The notes: generated by a model not told the origin, from the letters alone. A DNA stretch of 64,000 nt from Chimonanthus salicifolius (GCA_013350335.1 CM023540.1:62732101-62796100), one strand, 5' to 3'. Counted from the first letter of the stretch, positions 46,186 to 57,462 are shown. A program made the numbers and translations.

Positions 46186-46760
46186 GTAAACTTGTTTCTG
46201 CAAATCAGTCCCAAAGATAGAGTTGTATCTATCTCAAAATGATTTCCTGTGAATTTTTAACTATTTTTCAATTCTTCCACTATGAGAGAGATTTTCAAAA
46301 AAGTATTTATTCATAATTTTTAGACATCAAAAAGTACCCGAAATATTTTTTGTAAGAACTAGACAGTTCTAAGATAGAAAAATATTTTTACATATTAGTC
46401 CCGAAAATGGACCTATAACCATCTCAAAATGATTTTCTGGGAATTTATATCTATTTTTTAGATCTTCTACTATGAAAGAGATTTTCAAAAAGTATTTATT
46501 TTCAATTTTCGTACATCGGGAAGTACCTGCAATAATTTTGTAAAGCTTGAACAGTTCTAAAACAAAAAAATTGTCTTTACATATCAGTCCCAAAGATAGA
46601 CCTATAACCATTTCAAAATGATTTTCTAGATTTTTTTAATATTTTTCGTGTATTCTACTATCAAATATTTTCCAAAGAGTATTTACTCGAGTTATTTTGA
46701 AATCCGAAAGAACCCAAAATGATTTTTACAAAAATAGTGCGCAGTTTGTATTTCAAAACG
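46186..46760 (+). repeat. Tandem repeat of about 185-195 bases, three copies, in LTR E
   Basis: Copies start near 46206, 46390 and 46585, each with CAGTCCCAAAGATAG, CTCAAAATGATTTTCTG and GAGATTTTCAAAAAGTATTTA. This occupies the LTR zone where A, B, C and F have palindromes. Confidence 0.8.
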
Positions 46761-47394
46761 AGAAAGGCTAGTTTTGGACACCTTCATGAGATCTGAAATG
46801 TTATTTTCTAACAATGAGTATTTTATTCTTAAATTTTGATTCACAAAAGAATATATCAATGACTTTAAATAATTTGAATTTTTATGAATTAAGTTTAAAT
46901 GGAGTATTATTGGTAAAATGACCATTTTACCCTTGGTTAGGACAAAGCACACCCAAAATGACCTTAGGATGTATGAGGCAGTTCAAGTATTCAAAGACCC
47001 TAACTTACTATTATGATTGTTGTTCTTGACATATACGAAACCGTATAAAGATCTCAGATTATCTCCGACATCGTTGTTGTCGCATTGTTATCCTTCCTCC
47101 TCCTCTGATCACCATCGATCATGTAGGTTCTCCTACATTATTGAAGCACTAGGGTCTGACCCTAAATTTTTTGTTATTATTATGACAATTATGATTTGAT
47201 TTCAGTTATGTGATATTTGAGTTGGTTTGAAATGTATGTTATACATGGAATGAGAAGAGACTTTCACATTTGAAATGATTGAAATCATGTGATACATTAG
47301 CATCATTTTGCATTCATGTACATTGCATGGGATGGGAATTGTATTTGACGAACAAAAACTGAATTGTTCGGACATACTTTGGTATTGAGGATAA

Positions 47395-47745
47395 ATTGAA
47401 AGAATTGGGCCATAGAGCTCCTGGGTTAGAGAAGTCCCAAAAAACAAAAATGATATTGAATTGGGTCATAGGACTCCTGGATCAGAGAAGTCCACAAATG
47501 GAGAAAATATTGAATTGGGCCATAGGACTCCTAGGTCAGAAGTCCACACCATAGGACTCCTGAGTCAAAGAAGTCCACAAATCGAGAAATGATATTGAAT
47601 TGGGCCATAGGACTCCTGGGTCAGAGAAGTCCTGAAACAGAAATGATATTGAATTGGGCCATAGAGCTCCTGGGTCAGAGAAGTCCTGAAGCATAAATGA
47701 TAATATGGTCGTAGAGCTCCTAGGTCAGAGAAGTCCCGAAACCTA
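47395..47745 (+). repeat. Inverted-repeat tandem array in LTR E
   Basis: About seven copies of a 45-60 base unit with GGACTCCTGGGTCAGAGAAGTCC, whose ends GGACT and AGTCC are inverted. Some copies read GAGCTCC. It is the positional counterpart of the C and F hairpin arrays. Confidence 0.8.
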
Positions 47746-48523
47746 CGCAGGGAGGGAGACAACACTTCCCCAGTAACTTCGGTTAAGGTGTTGGTATAGG
47801 GAACAGTCCCCTGTCGGTTGCCACTGGAAAGACTGGGTATTGGAGGCAACACTCCACCGGGGATTCCAGTTAAATTGTTGGATGAATATCATGGGACATG
47901 GAAAGGCATAAATTCTTCATAGTACTCATGACATGGCACTTCATGAAATGTATTGATGATGACTTGAGTATGAGATTTTCATAATAAAATGATTATGAAT
48001 TGAATATGAGATTTCTAGTATGATATGGATATGAGAAAAGTATTATGTTTATGCGATCTGATTTTCTAACCATGAAATTGCAAGTATTTTCTTATCTTAT
48101 TATAACACTCCTTGTGCATTTCCCCTATGATCAGATTTCTACTGAGCGCGTTGACTAAGCCCATAATATTTTCCCCCTTTAGATGCAAATGAAGTACAAG
48201 GAAACAAATATGAGGTTGGATGGAGCAACAGCAGAGCATGAGCGAGACTGAAATAAAGCATGAATAGAATTAGTAGAGTTGTGACTTTAGAAAATGTATT
48301 TGTATGAGTATTCAGTTTTGGAATTGCAATAATGTAACTCCTAGATCTTTTACTTTATGTATTTGGTTAGATGTATTTGACTTTGGAGGATCCTTAACTT
48401 GCTTTCATGTGCGATCCTATATTCTTTTGCAAATGTTTTAAATTTTTGTTGATTATTCTAATGTGTGTAAATATTATCATGGACATCAGTCCATGCACAC
48501 ACTAGGTTGGCCAGTCGAGGTTC

Positions 48524-48537
48524 GAGTCTTTGGACTC
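48524..48537 (+). other. Hairpin near the LTR end of E (GAGTC/GACTC)
   Basis: Five-base perfect arms around TTTG, next to CCAGTCGAGG, the counterpart of CCAGTTAAGGG in other copies. Confidence 0.5.
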
Positions 48538-48633
48538 AGAATCTGCTCGCGTTGTGGCACTCCGTCTCTCTCCCTTTTTATTACCATAACTACTATGATC
48601 TAAAGTTGTGAGAGGGCGAGGCGTCACACCTCA

Positions 48634-49725
48634 CATCTTGGTGACAGAACTAGTCTTAAACATCAACTAATCACCTATATACGTAAAATAGACTGGTCTA
48701 AAAATGGTCCTGATGAGCATGAAACCTTAATTCTAACTAATGTTACTAAATCAATTTTATTAGGTAATGTATGATCCAATTTTACTAACTATTTACTAGA
48801 TATTGTTAGAATGCAATCCTAATTTACCAATGCAACATGAAAAAAAATTATCAACTCAATTAATCAAATAAATGCATGTACTAACATCCTAAATGCATGA
48901 GCAATTTAATTATGCAAGCATAAAATAAAATAAAATAAACTTAATTTATTCTAGATAAATGCATGGAGAAAATAAATAAATAAATAATTCGAACTCACCT
49001 TGGCCAGGTGCATATTTTCTAGAAAAACTTTAAAGCATGCGTTAAAAAAAATTCCTGTAAAACAAAAAGAACACATAAACCTTGGTGAAGATTCTAATTC
49101 AAAAAAATGCATGAACCTGATCTACATGCAAGTTCTTAAAGTTATAGCTAGTGGAGGAAGTACAGCATTTAGAACTTAATTAAAAAAATTAAATCAAGTC
49201 AAGGCCGTGAACATTGGATTCCACCAAATTAAACCAAAACTTTATAATTTCCATGAGAATTTTATTTTTTTTAGAAACTTTCTAAAGTTAGATGAAATTC
49301 TAAATTTAGAAACTTTGTAAGTTTGGAAATTATTTAAAATTAAACGTCTCCAAAATTAGATAACATTCCAAAAATAAATTTTTCTAAGAATAAAAATGTC
49401 CAAAAGGAAATCATTTTCTAAAATAAGACATATTTCCAAGATTAGAAAAAAATTCTAAACAAGGAAACTAAAAAAATTAGAAACTTCATATAAATAGAAA
49501 ATTATAATTACACAGTTTCTATATTTAACGAACTTCTAAATTTAAATTAATTCTAGAATCATTGAAATTTTCAAAAATTTCTAATTTTAGGAAACCTTCT
49601 AAAGTTAGAATTTCTAAAAACATAAATTTCTAATTTTTAAGAGATATCTAATTTAGGAACTTCTAAGAATGACAATCTTTCCAAAAACACAAAATTCTAA
49701 TTGCACACAATTTATTTCCAAGATT
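48634..49725 (-). mobile_element. Leader of the Athila-like element
   Basis: AT-rich non-coding region between gag and PBS on the minus strand, similar to 35641-36584 (shared CACCTTGGCC and AAATGCATG words). Repeated TTTCTAAAxTTAGAAA-like words give it a patchy low-complexity look. Confidence 0.65.
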
Positions 49726-49743
49726 TCCCTGGCAACAACGCTA
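49726..49743 (-). promoter_or_regulatory. Primer binding site of the Athila-like element, right copy
   Basis: Minus strand TAGCGTTGTTGCCAGGGA, a mutated form of the TGGCGCCGTTGCCGGGGA site usual for Athila/Tat. It lies six bases from the LTR start at 49750. Confidence 0.75.
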
Positions 49744-50110
49744 AAAACCTGTTGTGTCTTAAATTTACTCGCAAGCATACGAACCATTTGATAGTATATT
49801 ATATGAGTGCCAGGTCGAACCCAAGGGAAATCAACAAAATATATGTTTAAAAGATAAATTAGTACCATTAAAAATAATGTGGTTTTAAGAAAATTGAACT
49901 ATGGAATTAGATCTAAACATGGAGAAATTTCTAAATCTTAGAATGATTTTCTTATTTTACTAATTCTCTCACTTGGAAAAATAACATCTAACTTTGAAAA
50001 TTAACAAAACATAAGATCTATTTTTTATAGAAATCCAATTTATCATATAAAAAATGGAATCACACTTTTTTTATCCAAATTTAATTAAAATTGTGGAATA
50101 AAACCATCTT

Positions 50111-51447
50111 TGAAAGTCCGGGATAGATCAATGCAGGGTCCTAGAGGGGGAAGAATAGGATCAATTCCAATTTATATTGACCTTTTTAAAATATGAATAA
50201 TCAATTTTAAGTGCAGCGGAATAATCTTGTATGTGTGCAATTAATGATAAACAATCCAACAAATCAAACCATGCAAACACAACGATTTATAGTGGTTCGG
50301 TTCACCTAAACCTACATCCACTCTTGGACTCACCCAACTTTGGGCTATCCGAAACACACTATGAAAGGGTAAAATTACCTTATCAATACACACCTAGATT
50401 TTGAAATGTTCGACCACCGAGGTCTACTCCTTGACACCTATTTTTTCTGGTGGTTCTATCGCAAGAGATCTAATCCACCTCATAATATTAAATGAAAAGA
50501 AAATGAAGAGAAGAACACTTGCCTTGGGTCTTTTGTCGATCTTCTGTTGTGTTCTTCAGACAGTAGGTTGCATGTTCCAGTGTAGTTTGATCTTCATCTG
50601 ATGTTGCAACCTAACTTGGATAAATTTCTACAGTCCCCCATTAATCCCCTTATACATATTTTTACTGTTTGAAAAGCATAGGGTCGATCAATGTGAGGGA
50701 AGAGGTTATTCCCAGATCTAACGTTTCTTGTATAAGGTCTCTCTCTTAATCTCTCTTCTTTTTCCTCATTTATTTTTCTCACACCCCCTACATCTTTCTG
50801 CTCATTGATCCGTATTTATAATAAAATATCACAATGGCTAATCAACGGATCAAAAACACACTCCTCGATATGCCAAGGCGCGGATGGTGAAGGCTCAACA
50901 GGTCGAAAAACATAAGGAAGGGAATCTGCATAAAAACCGTGGTCTCAACATGTCAAACGTTTTGGATGGGTTGAAACTAAGTTTTTCGTGAAGGTTCCTC
51001 GACTAGTTGATTGGGCTCGACTAGTCGATCCCGATAGACGAAATACGATAAGACTCCAAAATGAAACAAGTCTCTCGACATGTCAAGCAAGTTCAACCTG
51101 TCAAACACAACCACATGTCCATGTGCCGTTCGACATGTAGAACCAATTCGACTTGTCGAACTCAACACTATTCAGATATTTGACTTTTATTCCTTTGGGC
51201 GTTTTTCTCGCACGTGCTTTGGGTTGGTTTGGGTGAGGATTAATTTTATACAAAAGAATTTAATAAACTTGAACCCAAACTAAGATTACCTATAGTCTGA
51301 TTTACCTGTATGGTTGCACACCATAGATGTCCTCTGCAATCTTCATGGCCTTCAAGCGATCCTTCAATATAAACTTCCAAGGCAAGGTTTTTGACACTTG
51401 TTACGAAATTGACAACAAGGAGACACGAATAAACCAGGGCTCTAACA
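50111..51447 (-). repeat. 3' LTR of the SIRE-like element
   Basis: TGAAAGTCC ... GGGCTCTAACA on the + strand. The zone 50870-51150 is rich in short palindromes: TCGACTAGTCGA (51017-51028), CTCGACATGTCAAG, TTCGACATGTAGAA and TTCGACTTGTCGAA. Confidence 0.9.
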
Positions 51448-51462
51448 ATCTCCTCCTTTGTC
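51448..51462 (-). promoter_or_regulatory. Polypurine tract of the SIRE-like element
   Basis: Minus strand CAAAGGAGGAGAT directly before TGTTAGAGCCC. A second purine block (CAAAAAGGGGGAGAAATAC near 51740) is typical for the end of SIRE-type elements. Confidence 0.8.
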
Positions 51463-51984
51463 AATTTCGTGACAAAACCTATACTCCAAAAAAAAAAAAA
51501 TATATAACTCTTTCAACACTGAATTATTAGATGTCAAGAGAAAATAAAAATTACAACTTTTATGACTCAATATAGACATGACATCTTCAATCTTTAATTT
51601 TCTCCCCCTAAAAATGTGGCTGCAAAACAAATATTTTCCTACACAAAACATGGCAAATTTGGTGGGATTTTTCAGTCTCCCCCTCAATATTAGTTCAAAA
51701 AACAAAATTACATAATAAGTCTCCCCACAATGTATCCATGTATTTCTCCCCCTTTTTGTCATAAATTAACAGAGGGTGCTACAAGAAAACCCATGGACAA
51801 CAATTGAAAACAACATTTTTCTCATAGCATTCAAACATCCATTCAATTTTTTTATTTTATTTTATTTTTAATATATATCAAACTATATTTTTTCAATAAT
51901 TTTAACAGATCCTAAAAAGAAATGCAGCAATAAAAACAAAAGATCTGACAGCAATTTAAGGCCAAAGTATAAGGCCTAAACCAA

Positions 51985-52398
51985 TCATCTATCAATAGGT
52001 ACCCATTTTGTAGTGTAGGATGGCACGTGGGTAAGCTTAGTTTGTTTAAAATCAACTCTTATCTTTTGACCTTGATTGAACAACTCATCCACCAGCAATT
52101 TGAACTTCTGCTCTAGTGAATGAGGGTTGATTCTACTTTTATAAGTCATGTGATTATTTCCACGGTGATTCACATTAGGCTGAGTTTTATAAAAACATTC
52201 TTTATGGTGTTTCTTCTTAAGGTTGCACTCAAACCTAAGATGACCCATTTTGTCACAATAAAAGCATTTCACATTTGGAGTCTTTGAGGGGGAAGCAACA
52301 CATTTAACAAACACAATTGAGTTGTTAGGTCTTCTCATATTTTTTTTATTAAAACCAAGGCCCGTTTTATCCCCAAACTGTTTTCCAATATTCAACAT
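51985..52398 (-). pseudogene. SIRE-type gag C-terminal segment with second zinc knuckle
   Basis: 137 codons. CFYCDKMGHLRFEC fits C-X2-C-X4-H-X4-C, preceded by a basic stretch and followed by KKHHKECFYK. SIRE-type gags commonly have two knuckles; this is the downstream one. After it the element jumps to the 3' non-coding region, so this marks the upstream edge of the pol deletion. Confidence 0.8.
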
Positions 52399-52500
52399 TT
52401 TTTTCTAACTTTTCTTCCCTTTTTGTAATTTTTTCTTCAAATTTCATTTTATGACTCTTTAAATCATTTAGCTCAATCTGGTGTTTGTTGTTTTCAAATT

Positions 52501-52980
52501 TCACTTTCGATTCAACTCTTTAAGATTTTCAATTTCTTTTTGGACCAGCCTTAAACGTTCTTGCAATTCAGCTTCAACCTTTTTAAGTCTAAGGATCTCT
52601 TCTTGTGTCATTTTCAAATCCATTTCAAACTTTTCTTTTTTAGTGACCAATCTAATACTCTCATTCTCAGATTTATTTAGCTTTTTAGCAAAGTTATTGC
52701 TCACCAAAAACAGGGCATCGTAGGCCTCTTGAAGATCATCCTCATTATCCGACCCTTCACTATCAGTTTCAACATGTTGAGAGTTTTGAGGATCAGGTGT
52801 AATAGTGACTAAGAGACCTTTCAAATTATCAATTTTTTCTTCAAATGAGTCATCTGACTCACTTTCAGATTGAGATGTGTCTTCATAAACAGTAGTCATG
52901 GCTTTCTAATTTGATCTCCTTTTAGATGGGCATTCATCGGCAAAGTGCCCATATCCATCACAGTTAAAACATTGGAGTTT
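52501..52980 (-). pseudogene. SIRE-type gag middle segment: first zinc knuckle and coiled coil
   Basis: The first knuckle CFNCDGYGHFADEC is encoded at 52930-52971, in frame with the 132-codon segment 52501-52899 but separated from it by a TAG near 52905. That segment has an acidic stretch (SQSESESDDSFEEK, ETDSEGSDNEDD) and then a long heptad-like helix (LKKVEAELQERLRLVQKEIENLKELN) expected to form a coiled coil. Frameshifts lie just downstream of 52501. Confidence 0.85.
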
Positions 52981-53023
52981 TTTGGATTTGTCTTTTGATT
53001 TTTCTTATGAATTTTCTCTTGAT

Positions 53024-53729
53024 TTATCTTTGGATGAGCATTGAGTTTCCTTTAGATCTTTCTTCGAAATCATCCATTTTAAAGTTTCTAAACTTTTTCT
53101 TTTTGTTAAAATTTTTCAGAAATTTTGTGGCTATCACAGCCACATCTTCATTTGAGTCACTATCGGACTCAGATTTTTCTGTTTCTTTGGTTTCAGCTTT
53201 CATAGAAGAACTTAGGGCAATAGATTTATTTTTAGATTTAACAAAATGCAGTTCAAAAGTTTGTAATGATTCCACAAGGTCATCTACTGCCATTTTAGCC
53301 ACATCCCTAAATTCTTCAATTGCTACAACTTTGGGGCTAAATCTTTCGGGTAAGGATCTTAAGATTTTAGTACATATGATTTTATCTGGTATCCTTTCCC
53401 CGAAGGCACATATAGTATTTACAATGTCATTTAGTTTAGAGTAAAACTCCGTGAAGGTCTCACTTTCTTGCATACGGATAGTTTCAAATTTCGTGCTCAA
53501 AATTTGGAGTTTAGATCTTTTGACCAAAGTTGTTCCCTCGTGGGTTCTCTCGAGAATGTCCCACACTTCTTTAGCTGTTTCACACGTCATGATTCTTTTA
53601 AATTCGTCTGGTGAAACAGCACAATTTAGAGCATTTAATGATTTTCGATTTGCATTATATAACAATTTTTCAGTGTTAGTCCACGAGAAAAAAACTTTAG
53701 GTCTGGTCAATTTAACACTAGTTGAAGAT
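53024..53729 (-). pseudogene. SIRE-type gag capsid segment, downstream of insertion F
   Basis: UBN2-type Copia gag. Visible features are WTNTEKLLYNANRKSLNALN, EAWD-type AKEVWDILERTHEGT, VKRSKLQILSTKFE and ILRSLPERFSPKVVAIEE. It ends with a Ser/Asp/Glu-rich stretch and a basic segment (NFNKKKKFRNFKM). The stop at 53024 follows a frameshift, since the zinc knuckle lies in another frame. The first codons of this open frame belong to solo LTR F, not to gag. Confidence 0.9.
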
Positions 53730-54934
53730 TGTACACCCCAATTTCCCAATGATATGAATATTTACAAAAATGCCACTGGATTGGTAAGTTTATTAGATGT
53801 GATTGTAAATGAGAAAATGGTGGGGCCCGTTGTTCAAATTAAGACCCTATGAACATATTATAAGGATCAAATTTAAGTAAATGGGTAATGTACAACAAAT
53901 TGGGTCAAAATGGTTAATTGGGTCAAAGGACCCAATTGGGACCCAATGGGTCATGGTGGACTTATTTGACCATTGGGTAAGCTCAATTTTATTATGGTTA
54001 AGTTGAATTGATTTGAAACTAAATGGAGCATAAATGGATAGGCTTGATGCAAATATGAAAATCACATTTAAATGGGTAAACCACCCATAAATGGGTCATG
54101 GCGTCAAATTGGATCCATGGGCTAAATGGGGACCCAATGGGTCGTGTTGACCATGTGGACCATGGTTGACCGTGTGGACCCTCAAGTGAGCTCAAATGTG
54201 AGTCAAATCAGGTTGAGTTGGGACTGAAATGAGTTGGATTTGAATTAAGAAATGAGTTGACTCAAGTGCATTAAATGAATGGCATTAAGTGTAGTGAGTT
54301 GGGTGAGTTGAGTTGGAAATCAAAGGGACCTTGAGTTCAAGTGAGTCAAATGGAATGTGAGGAGTTTCCTTGGTCTCAAACATCACCAAGAAAACAAGTC
54401 CCACACGTTAGTGGGTTGGAATTAAAGGTTAATGCATGAAAACCAATAAAAATCTCATGGCAATTGGGAGGGTTTCCATCTCATATGGAAACCCAAGGCT
54501 CCAACGTTGGGAATGCCAAGGGATGCATTGGTTGGCATCAAGTGACCCATTGGTTTAATCAAGAATTCACAAGGCAAATGAGAGGTTCAAGGGCTGTTTA
54601 ATAAAATGGATTAACCACAACCTTTGGCCGAATTTTGATCACAAAGAAGTCATAGAAATCCATCTCTCTCCCTCTCTCAAGAACACACCTTCTTGGTCGA
54701 ACCAGCTCTTGGTGTTTTCACCATTATTCAAGCATACAATCAGCCAGGGATTAAAAGGAGAGCAAGAAGGAAGGAAGCAAGAAGGAGCCAAGGAAAATTA
54801 GAAGAGTGTGCATTGGTAAGTACTTCATTAAGTTTTTGTTAATTATCATGATCAAGGATTATGGTTTGGTCTTTGTATGGCCAAACCCTAAGCTATAAGG
54901 GTAAGAACCTTCAAAGATAAAAAATGGTGGATGA

Positions 54935-55823
54935 GGTTCGGCCAAGGGTATGGCCGAACCCCATCAAAGAAGGTGATCATGCTAAATCAAATTGTATAAA
55001 GAAAGGTAAATAACTATGGAGGGTTTTTCCAATATTATAAAGGGTTTTAAGTCATGGATTTGAATGCCATAATTTGGCCATGTTATGGCCGAATTTGTCA
55101 AAGGTTTAAACCATAGAAGAAGGTGGTTTAAAATGATAAAAATGGACCATTGGGTTCGGCCACTTTGGATGGCCGAACCCCATGAAATGATATGATAATT
55201 ATATGGTAATTTGTGATGGTTTTTGAGAGATAAAAACCATACAATATTATGGGACTTTTATGTGATTTAAATGGAGATATAGTTACTGTTTTGGGTTGGC
55301 CATTGGATGGCTGAACCATGTAGTTATCATGGTTAAAAGAGTAGAGCCTAAGTTATGTACATATGATGGAATCATTGAACCAAGGGAACCATTGGGTTTG
55401 GCCATGTGTATGGCCGAACCCCATGGACCATTTTATGGTTTATTTGTAGTGGAAATTATAGATGGATTGTAGTATGAAAATGGATAAAAATAAAGAACCA
55501 TATGGCCGAACCCCATGAAATAATTTTGATGGACTTAAGTAATTGTGAAGCCATAAAGATGATGAAAGACTAAGGTCTAGTTAAGTATGAAGGATTGAAA
55601 TGAGACTCAATTTGGATTGGTGAGGTTCAGCCAAGTAATGACCGAACCCCACCAAGGTAGATTTATTATGAACCTTGGTTTTTAAGGAAAATTAAACAAG
55701 GCTTAGCCTAGTGGTAAAACTGTAAATACATGTATTATTGTAAATATAATGAAAAGAGCAAAAGACTGGAAAAAGGGGCTCAAACCAAAATGGTGAGGTT
55801 CGGCCATGTTGAATGGCCGAACC
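54935..55823. repeat. Palindrome array GGTTCGGCC...GGCCGAACC in LTR F
   Basis: About six copies at 54935, 55155, 55397, 55500 (one arm only), 55622 and 55799. Loops vary (AAGGGTAT, ACTTTGGAT, ATGTTGAAT), arms are mostly kept. Confidence 0.85.
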
Positions 55824-56284
55824 CCACCAAGTGATATTTAGTGGTTTGAGGTTTTTAATAAATTATTTGGATGGTGTTAATCCAAAACAAAAGAGATCAA
55901 GTTAAAGTGGGTGAACCCCACAAGATGGTTTATGGGGTTTTGGACTTAGTTAGAAATCAGATGGTATATTGTATTGACTTATTGACATGAAATAAGGTAA
56001 CGGAAGTTGAACGGCGTGCGAGTCGTGATCAGGTGAAGCTTAAAAAGGAACGGACACTTAAGCGAAGTTTCCATAGGTTTCCTACCTACTTGTAACCGCA
56101 TTTATACTTAGTTTTATGATGGTTTTGATGAGACATTGTTATATTATTGTTTATCATATTGGATTTGAATGATGAGATTTATTTACATGTTGCATATATT
56201 CATGGTCATCTCATGCATGGACATGGGATGATGATTATGGAAACCGGAGCCCACACTCCATCGGTATGCACGTGATGCAACTGT

Positions 56285-56515
56285 GGGGCCTCCTTAGGCG
56301 ATGAGAGTCCCGCCAGGAGGAATATCATAATGATGAGAGTCACATCAGCCTCCTTAGGCGATGAGGGTCTCGCCAGGAGGAATATCATAATGATGAGAGT
56401 CACATCGGCCTCCTTAGGCGATGAGGGTCCCGCCAGGAGGAATATCATAATGATGAGAATCACATCGGCCTCCTTAGGCGATGAGGGTCCTGCCAGGAAG
56501 AATATCATCAAGAAG
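56285..56515 (+). repeat. 60-base hairpin tandem repeat, four copies, in LTR F
   Basis: Copies begin at about 56289, 56349, 56409 and 56469 with an exact 60-base period. Each holds CCTCCTTAGGCGATGAGGG then CCCGCCAGGAGG, which can pair as CCTCC(T)..GGCG with CGCC..(A)GGAGG. A CTTGACGAGG...CTCGTCAAG hairpin follows at about 56541-56562. Confidence 0.9.
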
Positions 56516-57083
56516 AAATGAAAGAGTACTATGGTTTACCTTGACGAGGAGAGTCTCGTCAAGTGATGGCTATGTAAATGTGTGATGGGTGGGAGTCATT
56601 ACATTTGCACTTACATACATAGCATTGATTTCAGATGTTTTTGGATGATCATATACTATATAAATGCATGTTGTATATACTAACCATGTGGTAGCCCTGA
56701 TCGGAAAACCTACTGGGCGCGTTGATCTAACGCCCTAATTCTATCCTTAGAGGATAATGCAGGAAAAGGAAAAGGGAAAGAAAAGGTCGAGGACCAGGAG
56801 GGGAGCCAAGCTTAAGAGCTTGAGTGTTGGAATGAACTTCTATTTTACTGTCATTTGAATTACATTTTATGGACATGTAATAACTAGTAACTTTGCTATG
56901 GTTTGATTATGGTTTGATATTGGATGCTTGGTTTAAGCAGTTTTAATGGGAGACTTGTACTTGCTACCTATTCAGTTTAATTCCGCAATTGGTCTAGTTT
57001 TATTCCGCATGACTTGATTAGTTCCATGTGTGGATTATTATTCATGGTTTAGTCCATGCACACATGGGTGGCCAGTTAAGGGT

Positions 57084-57100
57084 CGGACATTGGATGTCCG
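57084..57100 (+). other. Hairpin near the LTR end of F (CGGACAT/ATGTCCG)
   Basis: Seven-base perfect arms around TGG, within CCAGTTAAGGGT...AACTTAGCTCGCG. It differs from B's GGACTT/AAGTCC by a paired change that keeps the stem. Confidence 0.65.
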
Positions 57101-57202
57101 AACTTAGCTCGCGTCATGATGTCGTCCGCCCTCTTCCGGTGTTATTATTATTATTTAAAAAAAAATTAGACTCTGAATTCTCGGAAAGGGCGGGGCGTTA
57201 CA

Positions 57203-57395
57203 AAGATTCAGTTTTTCCTTTTTCAGAAGTATCAGTTATATCTTCAATCGGATGAACCCAACCTCTTAGAACAGATTCCCAGAAGGTTCCATCGATGGAT
57301 AAGAAAAAAGTTTTCATGCGAGTCTTCCAGGAGGCATAGTTCGTACCATCAAAATATGGAGGTTTGGTAACCGCCTGACTATCTCCTCTGTGCAT
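57203..57395 (-). pseudogene. SIRE-type gag N-terminal segment, upstream of insertion F
   Basis: From an ATG at 57395, 65-70 bases from the PBS, with PPYFDGTNYASWKTRMKTFF and SIDGTFWESVLRGW, the conserved start of Copia gag (DUF4219/UBN2 type). It is cut by solo LTR F; the capsid continues at 53729. The short distance from the PBS fits SIRE-like elements with compact leaders. Confidence 0.9.
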
Positions 57396-57445
57396 TGTAC
57401 TAGCGCATGAATCACCTCTAGATGATTAAGTCTTAACAGAGGAAC

Positions 57446-57460
57446 CTGACTCTGATACAA
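57446..57460 (-). promoter_or_regulatory. Primer binding site of the SIRE-like element, mutated
   Basis: Minus strand TTGTATCAGAGTCAGG next to the LTR end; it equals the initiator tRNA-Met site with one missing G and one C-to-T change. Confidence 0.75.
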
Positions 57461-57462
57461 CT

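Larger units (their letters stand above)
45344..48628 (+). mobile_element. Solo LTR E (Tekay-like, diverged)
   Basis: TGTAACGACCTGGG to GGCGAGGCGTCACA, perfect target duplication CCTCA (45339-45343, 48629-48633), 3285 bases. It shares the CTGAGCGCGTTGACTAAGCCC and TTGGCCAGTCGAGG blocks with the family but lacks the GGTTCGGCC palindromes and the CCAAGCTT hairpin. It is the most diverged Tekay-like LTR in the window and may be a separate subfamily. It lies in the leader of the Athila-like element. Confidence 0.9.
53730..57202 (+). mobile_element. Solo LTR F (Tekay-like) inside SIRE-type gag
   Basis: TGTACACCCC to GGGGCGTTACA, perfect target duplication AAGAT (53725-53729, 57203-57207), 3473 bases. 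It contains the GGTTCGGCC palindromes (54935-55823), the 60-base hairpin repeat (56285-56515), CCTACTGGGCGCGTTG near 56710 and GCCAAGCTTAAGAGCTTGAG near 56807. It splits one gag reading frame into two parts. Confidence 0.93.

Noticed and set aside
56206..56511. 101-codon frame with four repeated FLLAGPSSPKEADV-like blocks
   Set aside because: It is the translation of the 60-base repeat in LTR F, whose period is divisible by three and so stays open.
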